This document shows, piece after piece, positions 1 to 6,564 of a stretch of 20,158 nucleotides of DNA (within the stretch, counting starts at the first letter, position 1; each line of letters begins with the position of its first letter). Origin of the DNA: Clostridiales bacterium (GTDB lineage: Bacteria; Bacillota; Clostridia; Christensenellales; Aristaeellaceae). The notes beneath the pieces were generated by a model. That model searched no databases. It had not been told where the DNA came from and saw only the letters and a program-made list of their open reading frames with translations. The DNA is taken from NCBI GenBank assembly GCA_004556545.1, contig SFGO01000051.1:1-20158 (forward strand), read 5' to 3'. A program made the position numbers and the translations under genes.

Positions 1-38
1 CCTTTCGGTTGGTTTGTGTCAACTCTACTATACCACAT
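1..38 (-). CDS. Possible start of a leftward gene, cut by the window edge
   Basis: On the minus strand a GGAGG ribosome site lies five bases before an ATG at position 38. The frame then stays open for 12 codons (MWYSRVDTNQPK) to the window edge. Upstream, at 70-100, is a bipartite promoter-like element that recurs at the far right end of the window at a similar distance from a possible start. No product can be named from so few residues. The call rests on the ribosome site, the open frame and the repeated upstream element, so it is tentative. The gene would be divergent from rex. Confidence 0.35.
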   Translation of the reverse strand, partial: MWYSRVDTNQPK

Positions 39-69
39 GGAGTCCTCCGGTCTCTTTCTTTTGCCCTTA

Positions 70-100
70 CTGTCCAATATGTATTGTAGCTCTACATTTC
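70..100 (-). promoter_or_regulatory. Bipartite promoter-like element, left copy
   Basis: Read on the minus strand this is GAAATGTAG, ten bases, then CATATTGGACAG. The same layout, GATTTGTAG-N10-CATATTGGACAG, occurs on the plus strand at 20058-20088. Both copies point outward and lie about 30 bases before a possible gene start. The spacing (GAWWT, 14 bases, CATATTGG) resembles a -35/-10 pair for an alternative sigma factor, such as a sporulation sigma. That assignment is inference. Confidence 0.4.
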
Positions 101-127
101 CGACCGCCGCAGGCCGGGGCGGACGGC

Positions 128-156
128 TTGAGCCGCGCCCGGTTTTGTGGTATAAT
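128..156 (+). promoter_or_regulatory. Sigma-A promoter for rex
   Basis: TTGAGC (128-133) and a perfect TATAAT (151-156) are separated by exactly 17 bases, about 90 bases before the rex start. Just downstream, CTGTTAA (around 169-175) matches one half of the clostridial Rex operator (TTGTTAA-N4-TTAACAA), but the second half is poor. Autoregulation is therefore possible but weakly supported. Confidence 0.75.
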
Positions 157-247
157 CCCATGTTGGGATCTGTTAACGACGATTCGTCTAGATCCGGCCG
201 CATGCATCCGGCGGTTTGGGAAAAAATAGAAACCGGGGGAATGACCA

Positions 248-922
248 ATGTATGTTTCTGCCGCTATGATTAAGCGACTGCCGGCCTATTACAGGCATCT
301 GAAGGAACTGGAACGGGAAAACGTCCGCCAGATCTCTTCCAAGGAACTGGGGCAGAGAATGGGACTGACCGCTTCTCAGATCCGGCAGGACATCAACTGC
401 TTCGGCGGCTATGGGCGGCAGGGGTACGGCTACTCCGTCAGCGGCCTGCGGGAGCATATCGGCCAGATTTTGGGACTGGATCAGACCCATCGGATGATTA
501 TTGTGGGCGGGGGCAACATCGGCAGAGCCATGGCCCGCTCCGATTCCTTCCCCCGCAACGGCTTTGAGACCGTCGCCATCTTTGACCGGGACGAGAAAAA
601 GATCGGCATGGAGGTAGACGGCCTGTTTGTGCAGGATATTGACTGCATGGAACGTTTTGTAAGAGAACACCCGGTGGATATTGCGCTGCTGGCCGTGCCT
701 GCCCGCGCCGCCCAGGGATTGGCGGAACGGCTGTACGCCTGCGGTGTGCGCGGGTTTTGGAACTTTGCGCCTGTGGATCTATACCTGCCGGAGGACGCGG
801 TGACGGAGAACGTTCATCTGGATGAAAGTCTGGAAGTGCTGAGCTTCCGCATTCTTCAGAAGGCGGCTTCGCCCATGGAACAGCAGGAGGAAGACGATGA
901 CGGCGTTGGGCGGAGGCTATGA
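248..922 (+). CDS. rex: Redox-sensing transcriptional repressor Rex
   Basis: A 224-residue protein of the usual Rex length. Rex senses the NADH/NAD+ ratio: as a dimer it represses fermentation and electron-transfer genes until NADH releases it from DNA. Residues 1-80 form the winged-helix DNA-binding part (including GLTASQIRQDIN and GGYGRQGYGY). The NAD(H) Rossmann fold follows, with IIVGGGNIGRAM at 84-95 and the acidic end of beta-2 at D113. The C-terminal segment is the expected domain-swap helix, followed by an acidic tail. The start is chosen because GGGGGA sits seven bases upstream. An earlier ATG at 241 is in another frame and ends after ten codons. The 3' end overlaps the VanW-family gene by 26 bases, so the two are translationally linked. 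Confidence 0.95.
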   Translation: MYVSAAMIKRLPAYYRHLKELERENVRQISSKELGQRMGLTASQIRQDINCFGGYGRQGYGYSVSGLREHIGQILGLDQTHRMIIVGGGNIGRAMARSDSFPRNGFETVAIFDRDEKKIGMEVDGLFVQDIDCMERFVREHPVDIALLAVPARAAQGLAERLYACGVRGFWNFAPVDLYLPEDAVTENVHLDESLEVLSFRILQKAASPMEQQEEDDDGVGRRL

Positions 923-2705
923 AAGAAAGCCGGAGGAAAGAAAACGGCTGATCGTGAATGAACAGGGGGAATTCGTCCGCCCGTCGGATCTGCAGAAGAC
1001 CATGGGCGGGCCGCTGTTTTCGCCCTATTCGGAAGAGGAAGAGCAGGAGTTTCTTTTCGACGATGATCTGGACTGGCGCACGCCGGTCAACGCGCTGCCG
1101 GTGCAGCGAAAGGCGGGGAGCCGTCCGCCGGTTCCGAAAGATGGGCCGAAGCGGCGGCCTGCGCCGGGACGGCAGGACAAAACGGGCGGAAAGAAACGGG
1201 GCCGCGGCAGAGAAAATCGCCCGTGGAAGAGCTTTTTCTATGTGTTTTGGATCGCCCTGTGCTTTTTGGGTATGTGCGTGCTGGGCGTGATGATGATGCC
1301 CCAGATGGCGGGCTATTTCTGGAAGGACTTCGGCAATTACGCCTTCATCAACGGCGAGCTGCTGCGCTATGACCGCCGGGCCGCCGCGTCCTACCGTCAG
1401 TACAAAAGCTATATGGCCGAGAACGCGATCTATCCCGGTGTGTTTGTAGACGGAATCAGCGTGGGCGGCATGACCGTGGAGGAAGCCCGGGAAGCGCTGT
1501 CCCAGACTACGGGCGAGACGGCGGGACAGTTTTCCGTCACCGTAGCCATCGGGGACAAGACGTGGAAGTTCGATTCCTCCAACGTGCCGTCCGCCCGGAA
1601 TCTGGGCAATGTGCTGGAAAAGGCCTATGCCATCGGCCGCACCAATACGGTGGAAATTCAGGCTACCCAGCAGACGCCCTTCCGCCAGCGGGTCAACACG
1701 GCGCTGGCCCTTCGGGAGCAGGGCGTCAACCTGACCACCACCGCTACCTATGACCACGACGCGGTGCGGACGCTGGTGGATGAGATCACCGCCTATGTGA
1801 CGAGGGCTCCCATCGACGCGCAGATACTGACCTTCGATTACAAAACCCGCAGCTTTACCTTTTCCAGCGAGCAGCCGGGCGTGACGCTGGACGCGGACCT
1901 GCTGTACGAACGGGTCTGCGCCGCGCTGGACAAGTGGGAGAAAAACGCGACCGTTACCGTAGACCCGGTCATTACCCAGCCGTCCGTCACCAAGGACACG
2001 CTGGCGGCGGGCTTTACCATGGTCGCCGCCTATACGACCACCACCACCAAGGATTCCAACCGCAACACCAACATCCGTCTGGCCTGTGAGGCCATCAACG
2101 GCACGGCGCTGATGCCCGGCGAAACCTTCAGCTTCAATCAGGCCACCGGCCAGCGCACCGTGGAGAAGGGCTACAAGTCCGCCGGAGCCATTGCCGCCGG
2201 GCAGAGCATCGAAGAGGTGGGCGGCGGCATCTGTCAGGTGTCCTCCACCATTTTCAACGCCGTGGCCCGGGCCAATCTGGAAATCGTGGAGCGCAGCCCC
2301 CATGCCTGGCCCAGCTCCTACGTCAATAAGGGCGAGGACGCAACGGTCAACTGGCCCAATCTGGACTTCAAGTTCAAAAACAACACGGATTATCCGGTTT
2401 TCCTGATCACCTATTATGAAGATCGGAAAATGTCCGCGGAAATATGGGGCATGTCGCTGGGAGAAGGGGTCAGCATCGATCTGGAATCTCAGGTCATCCG
2501 CACGATGGACCCGCCCACGGAGATCAAGTACGTTTATAATTCTTCGCTTCCCTACGGTACCAACAAAACGACCGTGAAGGCCCGCACGGGCTACGTGGTG
2601 GAAACCTACAAGGTCTGGTACAAAAACGGCGAGGAGTTCAAGCGGGAGATCCTGCATACCAGCACTTACCGGGCCTATCAGCAGACCGTGGAGTATAACG
2701 ACTGA
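897..2705 (+). CDS. VanW-family membrane-anchored cell-wall protein
   Basis: A 602-residue protein. A charged cytoplasmic N-terminus (1-110, acidic then very basic) precedes one transmembrane helix at about 112-134. Outside the cell lies a peptidoglycan-binding (PG_binding_4-like) region from about 158, with YPGVFVDGISVGGMTVEEA, and then a VanW domain at about 381-510, recognised by the MPGETFSFN and GGGICQVSSTIFNAV motifs. The last 90 residues are beta-rich and may be G5-like. VanW proteins are found in vancomycin-resistance clusters and commonly in Clostridia; their biochemical role is not established. AGGAGG lies six bases before the ATG, inside the rex coding region. The 26-base overlap with rex suggests co-transcription, possibly tying wall maintenance to redox control. 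Assignment to the family is firm; the function is not. Confidence 0.9.
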   Translation: MTALGGGYERKPEERKRLIVNEQGEFVRPSDLQKTMGGPLFSPYSEEEEQEFLFDDDLDWRTPVNALPVQRKAGSRPPVPKDGPKRRPAPGRQDKTGGKKRGRGRENRPWKSFFYVFWIALCFLGMCVLGVMMMPQMAGYFWKDFGNYAFINGELLRYDRRAAASYRQYKSYMAENAIYPGVFVDGISVGGMTVEEAREALSQTTGETAGQFSVTVAIGDKTWKFDSSNVPSARNLGNVLEKAYAIGRTNTVEIQATQQTPFRQRVNTALALREQGVNLTTTATYDHDAVRTLVDEITAYVTRAPIDAQILTFDYKTRSFTFSSEQPGVTLDADLLYERVCAALDKWEKNATVTVDPVITQPSVTKDTLAAGFTMVAAYTTTTTKDSNRNTNIRLACEAINGTALMPGETFSFNQATGQRTVEKGYKSAGAIAAGQSIEEVGGGICQVSSTIFNAVARANLEIVERSPHAWPSSYVNKGEDATVNWPNLDFKFKNNTDYPVFLITYYEDRKMSAEIWGMSLGEGVSIDLESQVIRTMDPPTEIKYVYNSSLPYGTNKTTVKARTGYVVETYKVWYKNGEEFKREILHTSTYRAYQQTVEYND

Positions 2706-2739
2706 AAAAAGCCGCCGTTCTCAGCAAGAGGACGGCGGC
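2705..2739 (-). terminator. Intrinsic terminator, best read leftward; hairpin copy 1
   Basis: A 12-bp stem (GCCGCCGTTCTC / GAGGACGGCGGC, one G-T pair) with loop AGCAA. The minus-strand transcript would end in six U residues (A-run 2705-2710), so it can stop leftward transcription from the small gene at 2987-3103. On the plus strand no U-run follows, so it would be a weak terminator for the VanW gene. The hairpin recurs almost exactly at 2908-2936. Confidence 0.65.
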
Positions 2740-2743
2740 ACAG

Positions 2744-2902
2744 AGTGTCAAAAAAGTGGAGGTGCAGGAGGCACTGCCTCCTGCCGGGGTTATAGGGGCG
2801 GAGCCCCTAACCCTTGTGCCGCAGCACTTTTCCCGCAAACCAGCTTAAGGGTGCGCAGCACCGAGGACGAGGACAGCCGGCCAACTTGGGGTTTTTCGAC
2901 AG
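2744..2902 (+). repeat. Dispersed repeat element, long copy (about 159 bp)
   Basis: The first 28 bases (2744-2771) are an exact reverse complement of 12197-12224. The last 22 bases (2881-2902) match the reverse complement of 12176-12196 with one base missing from a T-run. In the second copy these two ends are joined directly, without the 109 bases at 2772-2880. The ends are imperfect inverted repeats of the form TGTCRAAAAA. Inside are a perfect palindrome at 2764-2784 (ten-base arms GCAGGAGGCA) and a second stem at about 2787-2813 (AGGGGC / GCCCCT core). No coding potential was seen. This looks like a miniature or REP-type interspersed element. Confidence 0.75.
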
Positions 2903-2936
2903 ACTGAGCCGCCGTTCTCAGAAAGAGGACGGCGGC
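2902..2936. repeat. Second copy of the post-VanW hairpin
   Basis: GACTGA followed by the stem GCCGCCGTTCTC / GAGGACGGCGGC with loop AGAAA. It repeats 2700-2739, including the GACTGA that contains the VanW stop codon, but lacks the A-run and has one loop change. It lies at the far end of the dispersed repeat, so the repeat is flanked by two copies of the same hairpin. Confidence 0.7.
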
Positions 2937-2986
2937 ATGAAATTTCAAAACAAATAGAAATTACTGAAAAAACGTTCCAGAATCAT

Positions 2987-3103
2987 TTATCGCCACAGTG
3001 CGGCGGCAACGACGGAAAGAATCATCAGGGCGGCCAGTGTGATGCAGAGCACCCGCACCAGAATGGTTTTCCGTCTGGCCCTTTTATTCTGGAAACCTGC
3101 CAT
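2987..3103 (-). CDS. 38-residue single-pass membrane protein
   Basis: A short gene, easily missed, supported by a perfect AGGAGGT (3112-3118) eight bases before the ATG and by a promoter at 3136-3165. The product has a basic N-terminus (NKRARRK), then one hydrophobic helix of about 22 residues (ILVRVLCITLAALMILSVV) and ends LWR, as expected for an N-in, single-pass membrane miniprotein. Its size and layout resemble the DUF4044/Prli42 group of gram-positive membrane miniproteins, but the resemblance is too weak for a family call. It is monocistronic; leftward transcription would run through the dispersed repeat and stop at the hairpin at 2705-2739. Confident as a gene, unknown in function. Confidence 0.7.
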   Translation of the reverse strand: MAGFQNKRARRKTILVRVLCITLAALMILSVVAAALWR

Positions 3104-3135
3104 ATCCAACGACCTCCTTGCCATACGTTGGGGCC

Positions 3136-3165
3136 AGTATAGCACATTCCGTCCCCTGCGGGCAA
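3136..3165 (-). promoter_or_regulatory. Promoter of the 38-residue membrane protein
   Basis: On the minus strand TTGCCC (3160-3165) and TATACT (3136-3141) are 18 bases apart, about 30 bases before the ATG at 3103. The -35 region lies within a G/C-rich inverted repeat (GCTTGCCCGC). Confidence 0.6.
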
Positions 3166-3280
3166 GCCCGGGACAGACGGAGGGCGAAAATTCATCCTTT
3201 GTTCACGGGAAAGGAAAAACGCCTGACGCAAAGTTCACCAAATATTCACACCGTGCCCAGACTTTGCCGGAAGGGGTGGG

Positions 3281-3309
3281 TTGAAACTTTGGCGGTCAGG
3301 TTGTATAAT
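3281..3309 (+). promoter_or_regulatory. Sigma-A promoter for the DUF951-lepB operon
   Basis: TTGAAA (3281-3286) and TATAAT (3304-3309) are 17 bases apart, about 30 bases before the DUF951 ATG. It is divergent from the small membrane-protein promoter at 3136-3165. Confidence 0.8.
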
Positions 3310-3341
3310 TCATTCATCAGCATGCCGGAGGTGCGTACAGC

Positions 3342-3587
3342 ATGGAAGAGATTCGTCTGGGCGACGTCATTCAGACGCGCAAGGCCCATCCCTGCGGCAG
3401 CGACCGCTGGCAGGTGATCCGCATCGGCGCGGATATTAAGATCAAGTGTCTTGGCTGCGGGCGCGTTGTGATGATGGAACGGCCGGAATTCATCAAGCGC
3501 CGCAAGAAAATACTGGAGCAGGGGCCGGTACCGGAGGCGGAAACGCTGCGGCAGATGGCCGTGCAATTCGAAGGAGGAACCCGATAA
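3342..3587 (+). CDS. DUF951 family protein
   Basis: An 81-residue basic protein. It carries the DUF951 signature: IRLGDVIQTRKAHPCGS near the N-terminus, then IGADIKIKCLGCGRVVMM. Cysteines at 18, 36 and 39 could help bind a metal. The family is small, widespread in Bacillota and of unknown function; its fold suggests a nucleic-acid or ribosome-associated role, which is inference. The C-terminus (51-81) is longer than in the shortest family members. GGAGGTG lies about nine bases upstream. Its stop codon overlaps the lepB start (TAATG), so the two genes are translationally coupled. Confidence 0.9.
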   Translation: MEEIRLGDVIQTRKAHPCGSDRWQVIRIGADIKIKCLGCGRVVMMERPEFIKRRKKILEQGPVPEAETLRQMAVQFEGGTR

Positions 3588-4225
3588 TGCAGACGGAAAA
3601 CACGACGGAAAACGTTCAGGCGGTGGAAGAAGAGCAGATCCAGCCTGAGACGGAGGAAGAAACGAAAAAAGGCAAGGGAAAAAAGCCTGTGAATGTGAAA
3701 AAAGAAATTCTGAGCTGGATTCTGACGCTGGGCGCGGCGGTGGTGATCGCGCTGGTTATCCGCACCTTCCTGTTTGAGCCGGTGCGGGTGGACGGTCACA
3801 GCATGGACGACACGCTGGCCAACGGCGAGATCATGTTTGTGACCAAGCCGGAGTATCTGGCAGGCGATCCTCAGCACGGCGACGTGGTTATCTGCCACTA
3901 TCCGGGCCGGGGCAATACGAATTTTGTCAAGCGCGTCATCGGCGTTCCCGGCGATACGCTGATGTTCGTGGACAATGTGCTGCTTCGCAACGGCGAGGTG
4001 GTGGAGGAGGACTACCTGACGCCTTCGCGGAACCAGAACGGCTTCAGCATGCGGCCCATTACGCTGGGCGAGAACGAGTACTTCGTGTGCGGCGACAACC
4101 GGGACAACAGCCATGACTGCCGCAACCTGACCAACGGTACGCCCGAGGCCATTGCCCGGGATATGATCGTGGGCCACGTGCGCTATGTGGTGTATCCCTT
4201 CAGCGACGCCCGCTCCATCGATTAA
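3587..4225 (+). CDS. lepB: Signal peptidase I
   Basis: A 212-residue membrane-bound serine protease that cleaves signal peptides from exported proteins at the outer membrane face. An acidic then lysine-rich cytoplasmic tail (1-40) leads into one transmembrane helix (about 41-63). The catalytic serine is S72 in GHSMDDTL and the general-base lysine is K115 in FVKRVIGVPGD. GDNRDNS at 169-175 is box E; the usual following D-S-R is D-C-R here. The start is the ATG overlapping the DUF951 stop, with AGGAGG nine bases upstream. An upstream extension of the frame lies inside DUF951 and is rejected. Length and single helix fit the gram-positive SipS type. Confidence 0.95.
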   Translation: MQTENTTENVQAVEEEQIQPETEEETKKGKGKKPVNVKKEILSWILTLGAAVVIALVIRTFLFEPVRVDGHSMDDTLANGEIMFVTKPEYLAGDPQHGDVVICHYPGRGNTNFVKRVIGVPGDTLMFVDNVLLRNGEVVEEDYLTPSRNQNGFSMRPITLGENEYFVCGDNRDNSHDCRNLTNGTPEAIARDMIVGHVRYVVYPFSDARSID

Positions 4226-4256
4226 GCAGGGCAGGGGCTTGCAGTTTGCTATATAA

Positions 4257-4289
4257 GACCGGCGCGTGTTGAAAACGCGCCGGTCTTTT
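4257..4289 (+). terminator. Terminator of the DUF951-lepB operon
   Basis: A perfect 11-bp stem, GACCGGCGCGT / ACGCGCCGGTC, with a seven-base loop followed by TTTT, 31 bases after the lepB stop. Confidence 0.9.
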
Positions 4290-4309
4290 GCGTTGGGAAA
4301 AGAAAAAGT

Positions 4310-4347
4310 AAAACGGCGGCTTCGTGAATCAGGAAAGCCGCCGTTTT
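4310..4347. terminator. Bidirectional terminator between lepB and the MATE gene
   Basis: A perfect 13-bp stem, AAAACGGCGGCTT / AAGCCGCCGTTTT, with a 12-base loop. It carries A-runs on the left and T-runs on the right, so it can work on both strands. It lies seven bases beyond the MATE stop codon on the minus strand and backs up the lepB terminator on the plus strand. Confidence 0.85.
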
Positions 4348-4354
4348 GGGTCAC

Positions 4355-5686
4355 TCAATAGCCGTAGTGCTTCTGCTTTTTCAGCAGGAAGAAGATTGTG
4401 ACCGCTACGGCCATGACTTCCGCCGCTACGATGGAAAACCAGATGCCGTCCAGTCCCCACAGAAGGGGGAAGATCAGCACAGCCGCCGCCTGAAAGAGCA
4501 GGGTGCGCAGGAAGGAGATCAGGGCGGAGGTTAGGCCGTCGTTGAGGGCGGTGAAGAAGGACGAGCCGTTGATGGCAAAGCCGGAAAACAGGAAGGAGAA
4601 CGAGAAGATGGCGAAGGCGTGGGTGGTCATCTGAAGCAGGCCTTCGTCATAGGCGACGAACAGGCGGGAAAGGGGCGCGGAGAAGAGCTCGCCTGCGGCA
4701 AACATGCACAGCGCGCCGATGGCGATGAGTGAAACGCCCTTGCGCAGCAGGCTTTTGAGCTCGGCCCGGTTCTGCGCACCGTAATGGTAGCTGATAATGG
4801 GCGCGGTGCCCACGGAATAGCCGATGAAGATCGCCTGAAAGATCATGCTGACATACATCAGCACGCCGTAGGCGGCGATGCCGTCTTCCCCGGCATACTG
4901 CATCAGCTGCACGTTATACAGCATGCTGACCAGCGACATGGAGATATTGCTCATCAATTCGGAAGAACCGTTGGCGCAGATGCGTCTCAGCGGACGGAAC
5001 TGCAGGCGGCAGCGGGTCAGACGCAAACGGCTGGAATTCTTTCGGCCGAAGTAGATCAGCGGAAAAACGCCGCCGATGAACTGACTGGTCGCAGTGGCGG
5101 CGGCCGCGCCGACCAGCCCCCAAGGGAGCACCGCCACGAACAGCCAGTCCAGCACCATATTGGTCACGCCTGCGGCTACGGTGACATACAGGCCCAGCTT
5201 GGGCTTTTCCGCCGTGGCGAACAGACATTGAAACTCAAATTGCAGCACGTAGAAGGGCAGGGCAATCAGGTTGATGACCCCGTACAGCAGGCTGTTTTCC
5301 AGCAGCGCGCCCTCGGCACCCATCAGCCGGGCAAAGGGGCGCAGAAGCAGCAGGCCTGCGCCGGTCAGCACAAGGCCGCAGACGATGGACGCATAGACGG
5401 TCAGAGAGAAGAGTTCCTGCGCCTTTTCTTCTTTGCCTTCGCCCATGGTTTTGGCGATCAGCGCTCCGCCGCCGGTGCCGAACATGAAGCCTACGCTGCC
5501 CATGACCATCAGGAAGGGCATGACCAGATTCACGGCGGCAAAGGGCGTTTTGCCGGTATAATTGGATACGAAATAGCCGTCCACCACGCCGTAGACGGAA
5601 GTAAACACCATCATGACGATGGAAGGCAGGGAAAAACGCAGCAGGCGTTTCCGGGTAAAGTGATCGGATAGCTGAATGGCTTGCAT
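4355..5686 (-). CDS. MATE-family multidrug/sodium antiporter (MepA-like)
   Basis: A 443-residue polytopic membrane protein with about 12 hydrophobic segments, the usual MATE size. MATE transporters export cationic drugs or metabolites in exchange for Na+ or H+. The N-terminal half has LLRFSLPSIVMMVFTSVYGVVDGYFVSN and the GTGGGALIAKTMGEG loop; the second half repeats the fold from about residue 250, with IGYSVGTAPIISYHYGAQN matching the equivalent loop. The ATG at 5686 is chosen because GGAGGT lies eight bases upstream; a longer frame would run back into marR. The gene starts 17 bases after the marR stop, so both form one operon. This matches the mepR-mepA layout in Staphylococcus, where a MarR-type repressor controls a MATE pump. 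The substrate cannot be read from the sequence. Confidence 0.92.
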   Translation of the reverse strand: MQAIQLSDHFTRKRLLRFSLPSIVMMVFTSVYGVVDGYFVSNYTGKTPFAAVNLVMPFLMVMGSVGFMFGTGGGALIAKTMGEGKEEKAQELFSLTVYASIVCGLVLTGAGLLLLRPFARLMGAEGALLENSLLYGVINLIALPFYVLQFEFQCLFATAEKPKLGLYVTVAAGVTNMVLDWLFVAVLPWGLVGAAAATATSQFIGGVFPLIYFGRKNSSRLRLTRCRLQFRPLRRICANGSSELMSNISMSLVSMLYNVQLMQYAGEDGIAAYGVLMYVSMIFQAIFIGYSVGTAPIISYHYGAQNRAELKSLLRKGVSLIAIGALCMFAAGELFSAPLSRLFVAYDEGLLQMTTHAFAIFSFSFLFSGFAINGSSFFTALNDGLTSALISFLRTLLFQAAAVLIFPLLWGLDGIWFSIVAAEVMAVAVTIFFLLKKQKHYGY

Positions 5687-5703
5687 CAAGAAAAACCTCC
5701 GTT

Positions 5704-6141
5704 TTACAGCTGCCGCGTCTGCTCCTGCAGGGCGGTCAGATAGCGCTCGGACAGCGCCAGATATTGAGCCACATCTTCTTTCGACCAAGAAGCAAGGATG
5801 GCGCTTTCGGCATGGATCATTTTCAGGGCCGTTCGGGACGCCAGCGTCTTGCCTGCTTCCGTCAGGCAGACCTGCTTATCCCGGGGGCCTTCGCCCTCCA
5901 GCCGAAGGAATCCCTCTGCTTCCAGCTTGCGAAGGGAAGAATGAACGGTCTGCTTGCTGGAAAAGGCGCAGCGGTAGACCGTTTTCAGCGGGCAGGGGTC
6001 GCCCTGCTCGCAGAGAATGTAGAGAATGCTGATGGCGCTGTCGGAAAGCCCCAGTTTCAGGGACATTTCGTGATAGACGGCGTCTGTCTGGCTGTGCAGC
6101 TCATTGAGGCGTCTGAGCGATGAAGAAAAGTCGTTTTTCAA
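5704..6141 (-). CDS. MarR-family transcriptional repressor (MepR-like)
   Basis: A 145-residue protein, typical MarR length. Dimerisation helices occupy both ends. The winged helix spans about 35-100, with LGLSDSAISILYILCE, then FSSKQTVHSSLRKLEAEGFL as recognition helix region, and the wing LEGEGPRDKQVCLTEAG. The start is a TTG at 6141: GGAG (AAAGGAG) lies about nine bases upstream, and every earlier start would lie in or before the promoter and operator. It is the first gene of the operon with the MATE pump and almost certainly represses it through the perfect inverted repeat over its promoter. The inducing ligand is unknown. Confidence 0.9.
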   Translation of the reverse strand: MKNDFSSSLRRLNELHSQTDAVYHEMSLKLGLSDSAISILYILCEQGDPCPLKTVYRCAFSSKQTVHSSLRKLEAEGFLRLEGEGPRDKQVCLTEAGKTLASRTALKMIHAESAILASWSKEDVAQYLALSERYLTALQEQTRQL

Positions 6142-6153
6142 TGGCCTAAGCTC

Positions 6154-6207
6154 CTTTCGTCCGAAATCGTACCGACGGATTATAGTACGATTTCGGACGA
6201 AAGTCAA
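6154..6207 (-). promoter_or_regulatory. marR-MATE promoter inside a perfect 19-bp inverted repeat operator
   Basis: The arms CTTTCGTCCGAAATCGTAC (6154-6172) and its exact reverse complement (6185-6203) are separated by 12 bases. On the minus strand TTGACT (6202-6207) and a perfect TATAAT (6179-6184) are 17 bases apart. One arm therefore fills the -35/-10 spacer exactly, while the other covers the expected transcription start and runs into the AAGGAG ribosome site. Repressor bound here would block polymerase, which is the expected autorepression geometry for a MarR dimer pair. Confidence 0.92.
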
Positions 6208-6363
6208 GCGGAAAATAAAAGATCGATCAAAAGAGCTAAAATGGCTTGAAAAGGCTGGATGGACGGGGAAAAGCAGGAAAGACAGCGCCGTTTTTTCATC
6301 TATCGTTGTCAAATGGAGGACAGCGGGCGGCGTTTTTCGAGCTTATTCGCGGAATTTTCAGCT

Positions 6364-6423
6364 TGACAATCAGGCTTGTTCCCCTTATGATGAGAACAGG
6401 AATACGAACATATGTTCGTATTC
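6364..6423 (+). promoter_or_regulatory. LexA-controlled (SOS) promoter
   Basis: TTGACA (6364-6369) and TATGAT (6386-6391) are 16 bases apart. The expected start lies near 6398, followed at once by a perfect 24-bp palindrome at 6400-6423. Its centre, CGAACATATGTTCG (6405-6418), is a full match to the gram-positive LexA/DinR box CGAACRNRYGTTYG. LexA bound there would overlap the start of transcription. The first credible gene downstream is at 6565. Confidence 0.88.
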
Positions 6424-6564
6424 AAAAGCTGTCAGACGGATTCCGGGCGCTGAAAATCCCAGATGGATTGCTTTGAAAGCGTCTTTCGGCGGCTGAAGAA
6501 GTGCCCCCTGCGCGCCGGGCGAGGCCATGCGCTGTGACGGGAAGGGGAGCGGAAAGGAAAGCGT

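Noticed and set aside
17..22. Minus-strand TTGACA near the left edge as a promoter
   Set aside because: Any -10 would lie beyond the window, and the hexamer falls inside the possible leftward coding frame.
498..2657. A 719-codon minus-strand frame opposite rex and the VanW gene
   Set aside because: It is an antisense shadow: it spans two clear plus-strand genes with family motifs and has no start signals of its own.
3025..3231. A 68-codon minus-strand frame overlapping the small membrane gene
   Set aside because: It is out of frame with the strong AGGAGGT site, covers the promoter region and has no hydrophobic or domain pattern.
6246..6476. A 76-codon plus-strand frame across the SOS promoter
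   Set aside because: It runs straight through the TTGACA/TATGAT promoter and the LexA palindrome and has no ribosome site.
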